DNA from: Schistocerca nitens
Lineage: Eukaryota > Arthropoda > Insecta > Orthoptera > Acrididae
Length of the DNA: 64,000 bases
Direction: 5' to 3'
Assembly: GCF_023898315.1 (NCBI RefSeq)
Contig: NC_064614.1
Location: 497,132,109 to 497,196,108 of the forward strand
Of the stretch, positions 1-11,407 are shown in pieces. The position numbers were made by a program, and so were the translations under genes. The notes under the pieces were generated by a model. That model saw only the letters and a list, made by a program, of their open reading frames with translations. It did not search any database and was not told the DNA's origin. Each line of letters begins with the position of its first letter. The first letter of the stretch is position 1.

Positions 1-684
1 TTGGTTGGAATTCAGACGAGATGCAGACAACCTGTCTATCCCAAAGAAGAAGCAAATGGACCTTCTTTCCTTTCGTATCAGGGTAGCAGATGGATTGATA
101 CTGTGCCAAAAGAAAGTGAGTGGAAGGAAGAGGGGGCGTCCGTGTGATAAAGGACTGGCTTGAGACATGAGAATCATACCAAGAAAAAGAGGAGAATTAC
201 GACCAGCTACAGAGATGCAGTTTGATTCCATTGACCATTTGCCTTTGCATGCTGTAAGAGCTCCAAGTCGCTGCAAATTTCCAAAATGTACAGGGTGTTT
301 AAGAATTCAGTGCAGAAAACGTAAAAGTACATTTGTGTCTCCAAAAGGACAGAAATTGTTTTTTGCAGTTTCATACTAAACCTTAAAATCAGGTGTTGAC
401 CATTGTTGTTTAAACAAGAATGTATTATGGAATTATTTTTATTGTTTCCTCTGTTTTAAAGTGAAAGAAAGAGTGGCGTAATTGATCCGTACTGTTAACC
501 TCCTTAATGTATGACATGAAGCTCAAGACCTGATGAACACATTTGTGTACATTAAATATCTAGAAAAGTAGAGCTCATACGAAATTTTTTCTTAGAAAAA
601 TGTTGTCAGAGGCTCGCCTGAATGTAAAAATGATGTCAGACTTTTTTTACTAGTAAATAAAAAAATCAGGTCTGAAAGGGTTAA
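1..684 (+). mobile_element. piggyBac-type DNA transposon, 3' end
   Basis: The left window edge cuts into a piggyBac-superfamily element; only its 3' part is visible. It holds the end of the transposase frame (2-379), about 300 bp of AT-rich 3' sequence without a gene, and a right end reading CTGAAAGGG followed directly by TTAA at 681-684. piggyBac elements duplicate TTAA, and their inverted ends normally start with CCC, so the reverse complement of this end (CCCTTTCAG...) fits. The left end and most of the transposase lie outside the window. Confidence 0.75.
2..379 (+). pseudogene. piggyBac transposase, C-terminal fragment with one internal stop
   Basis: The frame opens at base 2 and reads WLEFRRDADN, then IPKKKQMDLLSFRIRVAD, which is the end of the piggyBac DDE domain. 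After an in-frame TGA at 161-163 the same frame continues through DSIDHLPLH and a cysteine-rich tail (RCKFPKCTGC, then IQC) to a stop at 377-379. That tail corresponds to the zinc-ribbon-like C-terminal domain of piggyBac transposases, which binds the element ends. The order of the two blocks and their shared frame show that this is one gene interrupted by a nonsense codon. The N-terminus and the catalytic aspartates are outside the window. A domesticated PGBD-type gene is possible in principle, but the internal stop and the adjacent element end make an ordinary dead transposon copy far more likely. Confidence 0.8.
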
Positions 685-750
685 AGATAAAGTTAATTGG
701 GATATAATTTTGTGATGAAAATCTACATTCTATAAAGAAAAGCTGTAATC

Positions 751-2335
751 ATATTTTTCATGAAGAATGTATTGATCAATTATCAAATGAACAAGAATCT
801 TGTCCACATTGTGGAAAACATATTAATAACAATTAAAACAAGATGCAGATCTATTAAATTAAAATGCATACTTCTACTATTCTTGTTTGTGAAACTAGTA
901 GTAGCAAATGAAAAGAACAAAGCAGTAAATATTAAATTTATTTTGATTTCTTGGATATTCCATCAGCAACTGAAATAACTCAAGTGAATGATGATGCATT
1001 CAGAGATTCAATAATGTTATTTCAACTAACACACGATCTTGAAATATCTGATGAGTTAAGTAAAGGTACCTTAAATTTTATGAATGACCCTAGATGCAGT
1101 GTAGAAGATTCTTTTGGTAGTTATAGAACTAATATGTATAAACAGAATAAAAAGAATGTAAAATAGTTCTATAAATGGGAACTAAGAAAGTATTAGAAAT
1201 AACAGAAAAAGCATTTAATTTATGGCAAAAATACACTGATATTGAATTTCACCTCAATAACAATAACCCCAATATTTTAATTTCAAATAAAAGACAATTA
1301 CATAAAAATGAAATATATGGTTATCATTGCCCAAAGGATCTAGATGGAAAAGGAAATGTGATATGTCATGCATTTTTCCAAATAAGCATAATAATCCATA
1401 TGGATGACTATGAGTTATAGTACTTACAAATTGACAACAATATGCCAAAACATCTGAAGAAGTTATTTGAAGTTTTAGTTCATGAAATTGGTCAGTCATT
1501 AGGTTTATATCATTCAGATGTTTATGAATCAATAATGTATCCATACTATAATGTTTCACATTTAGAATCTTTTCGAGATGATATTGATGTTATTCGAAGT
1601 TTGTATGGCAAAAAAATAATACCTCAACCAACTGTACCAGTAATGCCATCATCAACACAACCTTCTATACCAAATGAATGAACTGAGTCATTCTGTCAAA
1701 TGAAAAAGTTCGATCACTTACTTTTTGTAAATGGGGTTTTATATCTTTTTCATAACAATTAGGTTACAATAGGTGATAATAAGCCGCAATTGATAACCAG
1801 TTGATTAACATTCTTAACTCAAAATTTCCAAAAAATGGACAGAATATTTCAAACATCAAGTGGCAAAGTTGTGTAATTTGTTGACAGTACTATACATATG
1901 ATGAATTTGCACACATTAAAATTAATTCCAGGATATTCAAAATCAATGCCTAGTACAGGATTATGTAAAAACATTTTATTAAATGGTGAGTTAACACTTT
2001 TTCAGGTAGAGCATATTTCACTTTTAATGAACATTTCTATGTGGAATTAGATGAATGTAATTTTACATACAAATCACAAGGAATTATAAGTAGAGAAATT
2101 CCTGGATTACCTACCAAAATAAATTTGGCATTTAGATATGTTAATGGATTATTGTTTTTTTTTCAAGAATGATACATTCTATGAATACAGTGAATTTACA
2201 AAATACGTAATTAGACTGGGTACAACTGATTTATCTTTATTTGGTATTGATTGTAGTAAACCATCTGCTTTAGTTCCTGAAGTAATAACTATTTTGACAG
2301 ACACATTAGAAAATTAGATACTTTTACTTTTCCAC
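751..2335 (+). pseudogene. secreted matrix metalloproteinase, intronless and broken
   Basis: Several frames together show the complete domain order of a secreted pro-MMP. A hydrophobic signal-peptide-like stretch (ILLLFLFVKLVVA) lies at about 860-903. A prodomain follows, with the cysteine switch PRCSVED (Cys codon 1095-1097). The catalytic domain starts near 1175, and its zinc site reads [11 protein letters not shown] at 1481-1513, with the Met-turn IMYP after it. A proline-rich hinge follows, then hemopexin-type repeats at about 2005-2335 (REIPGLPTKINLAFRY). The zinc site has Gln (1493-1495) where the second His of HExxHxxGxxH belongs. There are frame changes between signal peptide, prodomain and catalytic domain, an in-frame TAG at 1418-1420, and further breaks before the hemopexin part. 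No introns separate the domains, unlike host Mmp genes, so it is either a retro-copy or a gene carried by a virus-like element. The adjoining polymerase favours the second view. Bases 757-824 also hold a short frame ending in a CPHCG motif that may be the tail of another gene. Confidence 0.72.
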
Positions 2336-2340
2336 AAATC

Positions 2341-3364
2341 TAATAAATTATTTTCTATACAAACGGAGTCACCGCCGGCTGTGTCAGCCTTAGGACTGTG
2401 ACTGATTAAATCCAAATTTAGCAACAATGAGAAGTCAAGTGATAATTATACATTAGAGAAATACAGGAAAAATGTTTACAGAAAGATGTGTAGTCCATGT
2501 GTAAATAAATATAATTTAAAAATTACAATGAAAATCGAATTCCTTGTGTACATGGAAAAAGTATTGCTAAATATTATTATGAAGAACATTTACAGCTGAT
2601 TCGAAGTCAATATCATTCCAAAATACTATTATTGATGAGTAATAATGAATAACCAATTGATTCATCAACAAAAAATGTAAAAAACGTCAAGAGATTAAAG
2701 ATTTGAGTTGTTTTTACATAAATCCTTCACATAATGATAAATATAAATATAAATAACAAATGTAAGAAGTGTACTTCAGAATACACGAAAAATAAGAAAT
2801 TAGAAGCATCTCATACTTACTGATTAAATATCTGTTAAATAAGGGTTCTCTCACTGATCAATTTTGAAAAGTTAATTTTTACATATCTCATGAATTTTAT
2901 TTCCTTTAAATAGAAAGGCCAAATGGAGTGATTCACAGTTGCTCAACGTCACAATTATTGGAGAGGTCAAATAGAGAACTTCACAGTTGTTCAACTTTGT
3001 GATTACTTGGAGAGAGAATTTAAGAAAACTAAGGAAAGCTGACCTAATAGAATGTATTGTTAGATGTCACACAGTGAAAGTGGGTTCCTCCTTAAGACCA
3101 ATCTTTGGAAAAAATTACCTTATCAGAACACTGATAACGATCATGACATTTTCCAAACTAAAGCAGATAAACTATTGAAAAAATATTTCATTTTCTACCG
3201 ATGTGTTTGCAAAACATAAAACTAGAACGTATGAAGAAAAACTGTTTCCCTTTTACACTAACTTATTTGAGAAACCAAGAGCCAGGAAAACGGTTAGTGA
3301 TTATGTAGCTGATACAGCATTTAAAAATAGATTACATACAATTATTTTGGAAAATAAAATTTCT
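2341..3364 (+). other. AT-rich stretch with unrecognised, broken coding traces
   Basis: Between the metalloproteinase and the polymerase no frame can be named. Short open runs on the plus strand have a protein-like composition: about 2420-2560 with a CSPCVNKYN run, 2740-2815 with CKKCTSEYTKNKK, 2987-3178, and 3186-3364 with YEEKLFPFYTNLFEKPRARK. Base composition and codon usage (A/T-rich third positions) match the flanking virus-like genes. They may be decayed genes of the same element, but I recognise no family. Confidence 0.35.
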
Positions 3365-6300
3365 TGACTGCAGTAAAATCGAAAATCAAGAAAATTGTAA
3401 AAGGCAATCTAAGAATACATCACGGATTGAAGATAAATTTAAGATATTTTGCGAGTATCAAATGTAAATGAACGGAAATATTATGGTATATAGTTTTCAA
3501 ACACAAAGCTATACGATCATAAATGAAAGATCATTAATTAAAAATGTAAGATTGATAAACAATATATTTTATCACAAATGGGTGATTTTCAAGCACATGG
3601 ATCTGGATGGTCATTAAAAAGAATAATTGGTTTACAGCTAGAAGTTAACAGATATGTTCCACTGAGAGGATTATCTTACATTGAATTACCAAATGAAATA
3701 AAAAATGAAAAAGCATCCATTAATGTGAAACATAATGATCAAAAATGTTTTCTGTGGTCCATGAAATCTGCATTATTTCCCGTAGATAAGAATTCAGAAA
3801 GAGTAATAAAATATAAAAATGTAGGTGTTGATCTTGATGAGAAACTTGAAAATTTTGAATTTCATGTTGTGGTTGATCATATTCCAAAAATTGAATTAAT
3901 TTATCTATTAATGTTTATTCGACTGATGAAAAATATTAATTGTATTCATGAAAAATTACTAAATGTAAGAAAGAGAAACATGTAAAACTCCTTTATTTCA
4001 AGGAAGGAAGTAATTCACGCTATTGTTAGTTAAAAAAATTATCTAGGCCTGTTTCCAGCCAAATTACTAAAGACAAAGAAGCAAAATTTATTTGTGATTT
4101 ATATTTATTCCATTTCACTAGCAAAGAAAAATTTGATAATCACACACCAAGTTGTTTGACTAAAAAAACATTAAATGTATAAATGAGAGAGAAACAGACA
4201 TATATAATTTTTTTTAAATTATCAACATACACAAAAAGTTTCATTTGTTATTTACGCTGATTTTGAAAGTTTACTATTGAAGATGGACAACTGTCAACCA
4301 AATCCAGAAAATCCATATGCAATGAAATATCAAAAATATGAACCAAGTGGGTTCTGTTATTATATCAAGTACTTTAATGGCCATTATAAAGATCCTGTTG
4401 TTTGCAGACGATCAAATTGTTATAAGAAATTTATTGAATGCACAAAAAAGAAAGAGGTTGAAGGAATTGGAAGACTTTATTCTTAAACTGAAGAAATGAG
4501 TCCATTAACTACTGAAGAACAATCAAGACATATTAAATCTAAAGTTTGTGCACTGTGTGGATGTCCTTATACAAGAAATAATAATAAGGTTCTACATCAT
4601 GATCATTTGACTGTAAAATATAGAAATCCATTATGTAATAAATGTAATTTACAGTTAAAACATCTGAGCTTTCAACCAATTTATTTATGTAATTTATCTG
4701 GATATGATTCTCATTTGTTTGTGAAAGAACTTGGTTATGATAAGAAAGAGATAGATTTAATACCCAACACCAAAGACAGATATATTAGTTTTGGTAAAAG
4801 GACAGAAAGCTTGAAAATAACATTTATTCATACATTTAAATTTATGGCTTCTTCACTTGACAAATATTCATCAAATTTGAAGAGAGATCAAATGAAAAAT
4901 ATTAAGAAGTTTTTCAAACCTGAATCATTTGATTTAGGGATCAGAATAGGTTTCTATCCATATGGTTACATGAATTCTTGGAAGAAACTTGAAGAGACAC
5001 AATTACCAGCAAAACAAGAATTTTACAACAAATTGAATTACTGTCAATTAAGTGATGAAGACTACAAACATGCAAAACTGGTTTGAAAAATATCGAGTAC
5101 GGAAAATCTTTGTGAATATCAAAAAATGGCTCTGAGCACTATGGGACTCAACTGCTGTGGTCATAAGTCCCCTAGAACTTAGAACTACTTAAACCTAACT
5201 AACCTAAGGACAGCACACAACACCCAGCCATCACGAGGCAGAGAAAATCCCTGACCCCGCCGGGAATCGAACCCGGGAACCCTGGCGTGGGAAGCGAGAA
5301 CGCTACCGCACGACCAAGAGATGCGGGCATGTGAATATCATGATATGTATCTGAAAACTGATGTTTTCTTATTGGCTGATGTGTTTGAAAATTTTAGAAA
5401 AACTTGTAACTTATATACAAGCTTATGATTTAGATCCTTCTTGGCATTTTACAGCTCCTGGTTTGTCTTGGAAAGCAATGTTGAAAATAACTCAACAACC
5501 ACTTGATTTGTTACATGATTATGATATGATTCTGATGGTTGAAAAAGGAATAAGAGGAGGAATATCACAATGTTGCAAGAAATATGTAAAGGGAAACAAC
5601 AAGTATCGGAATGATTATGATATGACTAGGAAAACAAATTATTTAGCTTATTTAGTTGCAAACAATATTTATTATATGGAGGATTTGAATGGCGTGAACC
5701 AGATTCTTCTGACTGCACAAAAATAAGTGAAATGTCAGACACTGCTAAAACTGGATATATTTTTGAAGTAGATTTAGAATATCCAAAAGAATTACATGAT
5801 TTACATAAAGATTGACCACTTGCACCTGAAAAGAAAATTGTGCCTAACACTAAAGAAAGCAAGTTGATGACTACTCTACTTGACAAGCATAATTATGTAG
5901 TTCATTATAGAAACCTCAAACAGCATCTGTCTCTTCGAATGAAACTCCCAAAAATACACAGAGTCTTAACATTTAAGCAATCTGATTGGTTGAAGAAATA
6001 TGTACACTTGAATACACAAATGAGAACTACAGCCAAAAATTATTTTAAACAAGATTTCTATAAAATGATGAACAATTCTGTGTTTGGTAAGACATTGGAA
6101 ATATAAGAAACAGAGTGGATATAAAATTAGTATCAAGTGGAGAAAATGTGATAAATTAATAGCAAAGCCAAACTTTAAAGGAAGAACTACTTTTAATGAA
6201 AATCTTGTGGCAGTTCATATAAACAAGACAAAAATCACACTTAATAAGCCCATTATTTCAGAATGAGGATAAAATTGATTTATCTAAAGATTTGATGTAT

Positions 6301-6690
6301 GATTTTCACTATAAAATAATGAAACAAATATATGGAGAAAAATTGAGTTGTGTTATCAAGAGATGGACAGTTATATCTAAAATACACAAACTGAAGATTT
6401 TTCTGAAGACATGAAATCAATGATTGATTACTTTGATACAAGTGATTATCTTGCAGATAATATTTATGGAATTCCACAAGTAAACAAGAAAGTTTTAGGA
6501 AAAAATGAAAGTAATGGAAAAATAATGGAAGAATTTTGTGGTTTGAGAGCAAACCTGTACACTTATAAAGTTGCTGATAAAATAGAGAAAAAAATTTAAA
6601 GGAGTTAAGAAATGTGTTGTTAAAAATAGAATAAGCTTAGAACATTACAAAGATTGTTGTTTAACAAAAGAGGACTATGTCACAGGAGAT
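3365..6690 (+). pseudogene. protein-primed family B DNA polymerase, Polinton/Maverick type, decayed
   Basis: This is a family B DNA polymerase of the protein-primed (organellar/viral) branch, the replicase of Polinton/Maverick elements and related viruses. Blocks appear in family order. The N-terminal region at 3578-3985 has SGWSLKRI and PLRGLSYIELP. Exo I is YADFES at about 4253-4270. A C..C / H.H / C..C zinc-binding insertion lies at 4547-4646. Exo II is NLSGYDSHL at 4691. The EKGIRGGISQ region is near 5548. Motif B is KMMNNSVFGKT at about 6064-6096, and motif C lies near 6351-6370. Motif A has Val where the catalytic Asp is expected (LVANNIY), and the DTD of motif C reads EMD, so it could not polymerise. 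There are several frameshifts and stops, and a SINE at 5122-5329 splits the region between Exo II and the palm. No integrase, ATPase or capsid gene of a Polinton was found nearby. Confidence 0.85.
5122..5329 (-). mobile_element. tRNA-derived SINE, chimeric type, inserted in the polymerase gene
   Basis: An 11-bp target duplication TGTGAATATCA flanks it at 5111-5121 and 5330-5340. Read on the minus strand, it begins with a tRNA-like head (box B GGTTCGATTCC) and ends with the tail found in the 42489, 47393, 48070, 53999 and 56180 copies (AAATGGCTCTGAGCACTATG on the plus strand). The head matches that of the other family at 58935 (GGTAGCGTTCTCGC), not the usual head of this tail. Confidence 0.88.
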
Positions 6691-9369
6691 TGCTGACTGG
6701 GTGCACTGTGAACATTGCCCATGTGATCCTCATAGCCAGCAGCAGGGCTAGCAGGTTATCAGGTCATTCTCCTTAACATCAGAGATGTTGCACCTGAAAG
6801 GCAATCAACAGCTCCATGATGTGGCCTAGTTGTGAAGAGCTATGTCATGGCCTCATGTGCTTTAATGTATTCTTTTTAAAAATAAATCTCATGTCGTGAT
6901 TCAATCAATAAAAGAAAATCTCTAGATTCTATGAGTTATGACAGCCACTATCTCAGACCAGCACTTTAATTAGGGCTTCTTACACAAAGAACTTCAGGTT
7001 TCTTGTTTGTCACTGTGTTTGCTGTCCCAAATATTTCATGAGAAGATAGCTGTCCAAACAAATGTGTAAAGAAATTGCTAGATCTTTCCCTTTTGAAATG
7101 CTTGCATTTATGGTTGATGACTACTAAACTGACAGATTATACCATAGGTATTACATGTGTTATAGATCCATCTAAATGAAAAGAGGATTCAAATAATTTA
7201 TTTTGGATTATCTATCATATATTTACATAAAATTTCATATGATGTTCACTGTAATGAAAAGTAATTATATGTTACTTCTGTGAGAAGTTAATTAAACTGT
7301 AAAAAGAAATACTTTATCACTAATGTTAGTAATAATAAACTAATGTTGTATTAAACAACACATGCAAAGGAGATGGGGCATTCTGATTTATTAAACAGTA
7401 CCAAATAAATTTAGAGGTTTCTGTCGAGGGGGGGGGGGGGGTGAGAGGGGGGAGCTGTTTAGATACACAAGTATATTTGCATTCCTTTGCAGGAGCAAGA
7501 AATTATTACAATACACTTTTCTTTTTCAGGTGAGGCACTTGTCATGGGTGGCTGATATTCTAGAAAAGTGTGAAACACTAAGGTATTGAAAGGATCTGTA
7601 GCATTGTGATGATGAATCTGAAGCTTTGTTACCAACAATTATCATGTAACTTGAGTCACAGAAGAGGCTTTCATTGCTCATTGTATATGTGATTCTGAGT
7701 GGTGATTCGAAGATGTATTCAGTGAAAATGGCTTCAGACAATGACAATATGTGATAAACCAATGCTTCTACTATGGGAATATGCTAAGGCATAGAATGAC
7801 TCTTCACAATATCTTTTTCTGTAATTTGAAGTGCACGTTTTCTTCATTGACTCTAGTGTAATAATATGATACATACAGGAAACTGTGAAATTGATTCATT
7901 TTATTTATGGAAGGTAGGTAGACAACAACAGAATATGAGCATCAGCAATGGGAAAGCATATAATTCAAGATCAAAGTACATGGAGTAGTTTGGAGGCCTA
8001 TACCTGGTAGTGAGTTTCAAATGACTGGTGATGATTTCTGGGGGAAACTTCTGAAGAAGAAAATTGCTTAAGTTATTTTTAAAGTGATTCTACAGTGCCA
8101 TTTGCAACATGCATAAATGTACCAATGTTTATAAATCAAACATACCTTGAAACTAGCAATAACACCTTTTTACAGAATTACAAATATATGAGTCCCTCTT
8201 TTCTCTTTTATGCCCTTTCTTTTAAGGAACATCATGTGCAAGTTAAAAATTTATTGTTACAGTAAATAATTTGTGTGCCATATAATACAGTTTAATTTGG
8301 AAGTAATATATTTGCAAAAAGTATGTAGAGGACATTTCAGATAAGCTGTTTAAGCTCATTTAAGATACTTGTGAGAAAGTTCTCACTAAATGGCATATAG
8401 TCTCTTTCCATAGCTACATTAATTACAGAGATATTGATAGCAACTTCTCTTTTCGTAGTGCAGCCATATGTTGTGCCACAGATCTGCCAGAGTGACAAAC
8501 TCTCCTCCATCTATCAGTAGAATGACATTATAGAAAGGGAAGCTGTCATCAGCCTGAAGTCCTGGCTGTGTTACATAAGGAGGTATATTCAGAGTGCAAG
8601 AGCACTCATTCAAGACACTGACAAAGCAAAACACAACGGCCAGTGCTTCTGAAAGGAAAGGTGGAGTCATCTCACAGTTTCAGTAGGGGTCTGGAGGAGC
8701 TGATGAAACAAGAAAACCAGAGCAAATAAACTCACTGCCATCCAGTAGCTATGCACTGTCACTCCAGTCTGCTAGGATTTCTTGGGGGCATTGCTGTCAC
8801 AGAAGAAATGCTAATTAACTGTATCACATAAATATCCCTCAAAATCAGAGCCTCACTCAAATGTTTGTTATATCCAGCAGTATCCAAGTGTGTATGGCCA
8901 TCCATGCAATGCAGTCGACACCAGCTGATGACTATGAGATGGAGACCACTTGCAGCACAAGATGATGAAGCCATCTGCCATCCTCCGACTCTGATGCCAG
9001 TAGCCATATTCTCCCACTTGAGCTGAGGTCTGCATGCAGTCAGCATGTTGCATCTCTTCTGCTGCATCCTCTGCTGGTTGAACAGCTTCTGCCGCTGGCC
9101 TTCTGCAGTGCTGTGAGTTCGTGCCTGGGTGGGCTTGCTGTCCAATTGCACTGTCACTGTCATCTAGCCTTTACGGGCCCACATTGTTGATGACTATCAT
9201 CCAGGATCGGAGCACACCATCATTTTTCATCATGCTCGGCACTGTGGTTTAGCTATCATCTATCCCAGCTTGGCCACAGTCACCTAGTAGTGACACTGTA
9301 GTACTTGTGTAATGCTTCCGCGAATCCTTGTAATTGACATATATAAAGAACTATTACAACCAAGCAATG
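6691..9369. other. no recognisable gene; low-complexity spots
   Basis: After the polymerase tail the sequence is CpG-poor and holds only short frames without recognisable domains. A G-rich homopolymer tract with a short GA-rich tail lies at about 7428-7453. A minus-strand frame of 134 codons at 8759-9163 is glutamine-rich near its start but matches nothing I know. I see no RNA gene and no clear element ends. Confidence 0.5.
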
Positions 9370-10760
9370 GAAAATTCAGGATGAATGTAACAATATAATG
9401 AAAAGGACAGTTGCTACTCACCATATAGCTGAGATGCTGAGTCACAGAAAGGCACAACAAAAAGACAGTCACACAATTAGCTTTCACCAACAAGGCCTTT
9501 GTCAAAATTAGACTACATATGCACATGCACGAAAACGCAACTCACACACACACATGACCACAGTCTCTGGAAGCTGGAGCAAGACTGTGAGCTGCAGGAC
9601 ACTATGGGAGAGGCAACTGGATGGGGGTGAGGAGGAGGCTGAGGTGGGGAGGGGTAGGAATAGCAGGGTAGGGGCAGGGCAATGGTAAAGTGCTGCTGGG
9701 AACATGCAGGGACGAGGTGGAGAGTGGGGCAGCTAGGTGCAGTTGGGAGGTTGACGGAGGGTGGGGGAGAGAAGGGGGGGGTAGCAGAAAAGTAGAGAAA
9801 TAAAAAGACTGGGCGCATTGGTAGAATGAGAGGGCTGTATAGTGCTGAAATGGAAACAGGGAAGGGGCTAGATCAGCAAGTACAATGACTAATGAAGGTT
9901 GAAGCCAGGAGAGGTATGGGAACATAGGATATATTGCAGGGAAAGTTCCATCCTGCACAGTTCAGAAAAGCTGGTGTTGGTGGGAAGGATCCAGATGGCA
10001 CAGGCTGTGAAGCAGTCATTGAAATGGAGGACGTCGTGTTGAGTGGTATGCTCAGCAGCTGGGTGGTCCAGTTGTTTCTTGGCCACAGGCTGTGAGTGGC
10101 CATTCATGTGGACAGCTTGTTGGTTGCCATGCCCACATAGAATGCAGCACAATGGTTGCAGCTTAGCTTGTAGATCACATGACAGGTTTCACAGATAGTT
10201 CTGCCTTTGATGGGATAGGTGATGTTTGTGGCTGGACTGGAGTAGGTGGAGGTGGGAAGATGTATGGGATGGGTCTTGCATCTAGGTCTGCTACAGGGAT
10301 GCAAGCCATGAGGCAAGGGGTTAGGAGCAGGGGTTGTGTAGTGATGGACAACAATATTGTGTAGGTTCAGTGGGTGGCAGAACACCACTGTGGAAGGGGT
10401 GGGAAGGATAGTGGAGAGGACATTTATCATTTCAGAGCATGACGAGAGGTAATTGAAACACTGGTGGAGAATATAATTCAGTTGCTCCAGTACTGGGTGG
10501 AATTGAGTCAAGAGGGGAATACTCCTCTGTGGCCAGACGGTGGGACTTCGGAGGCTGTTGGGTGACTGGAAAGATAAGGCAATGGATATCTGTTTTTGTG
10601 CAAGGTTGGGAGGGTAATTATGATTTGTAAAGGACTTAGTGAGACACTCAGTATATTTTGAGAGGGACGACAGCTCATCACTGCAGATGTGATGCTCACA
10701 TTTGGGCATTTCGAGAGTTCAGCTTTGAACAGTGATATAAGAAACATGTGACAAATGGCA
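9370..10760 (-). mobile_element. Penelope-like retroelement copy (GIY-YIG part and 3' tail)
   Basis: On the minus strand the coding end of a Penelope-like element is followed by a purine/pyrimidine-skewed 3' region (9600-9880). The terminal region at 9400-9530 contains a decayed hammerhead-like core at 9482-9506 (GAAA followed by the palindrome AGCT). The same terminal layout recurs in the copies at 27421-28640 and 28650-29300. The reverse transcriptase part is missing, so this is a 5'-truncated copy. Exact ends are uncertain. Confidence 0.7.
9889..10709 (-). pseudogene. Penelope-like element, GIY-YIG endonuclease region
   Basis: This is the C-terminal part of a Penelope-like ORF. In Penelope-like elements a GIY-YIG nuclease follows the reverse transcriptase and nicks target DNA for priming. 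The frame starting at 10709 contains a C-x4-C knuckle (CSRPRC, residues 139-144), the linker IKGRTICETCHV, and the nuclease start VIYKLSCNHCAAFYVGM. VIY (178-180) and YVG (191-193) stand for GIY and YIG. The frame stops shortly after, and the coding sequence resumes in another frame down to 9889 (MNGHSQPVAKK, then LHFNDCFTACAIW), so there is a frameshift near 10110. Reverse transcriptase motifs are absent; the upstream edge at 10790-10812 is a T-rich run. Confidence 0.72.
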
Positions 10761-11407
10761 TAAACAACATGGTGACTATAACATGTCAGTGGTTTTCTTT
10801 TTTTTTTTTTTTAATGGGCTAAGCTACAGGTCAGTCTGCCACCATAACGAGGTTTCCTTTCTTTCACAGTCATCAGCCTTCCCAGCTAACAACAAAACTG
10901 TGAATCAATGTACAAAAATGTGACTCAAAGCAGCCATTAACATTATGTCACTGGTCAAAGCTGGTGACTGATACGGAATATTCCTCTTGAGCCAGGACTT
11001 CCAGCGTATCCTTCTCAGGAGGGACTTTTCATAAAGATGCAAGAATGTAACAATGCCAACAGCCTTTCCCATCTCTGTGTTTTCATATTTTTTAATATGC
11101 TAGGTAGAAATTTCATGCATATTCTGAGCTACACGTAGTGAATTTCTTCAAAATTTAATGCTCAGTGTTGACTGAAACCATCCACTAAAAATTTTGGCAA
11201 AAATTTCACTCACCACTCTTTTTAATGCTATATTTTATTTGTTATTTATTGCAATGTTTGAATATGCAAAGAAAATGCACATATCATTATATAATGTTGC
11301 AGAAAACTTCTGGTAGAATGTAATACTTTTGGCATAAGAGATACAACTCACTGAAAAGCACAAGTGTTGAGTCATTGATGGACGTGCACACACCAAAAGA
11401 AAGAAAA
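10761..11407. other. no gene seen
   Basis: CpG-poor intergenic or intronic sequence with a T-rich run at about 10795-10812. No domain, RNA gene or repeat boundary was recognised. Confidence 0.5.

Noticed and set aside
8759-9163. 134-codon minus-strand frame, glutamine-rich
   Set aside because: Resembles a gag-like or random frame but no motif supports either.
9508-9958. Several overlapping minus-strand frames rich in Pro, Ser and Leu
   Set aside because: They arise from a purine/pyrimidine-skewed tail of a Penelope-like element, open in several frames at once; no domain.
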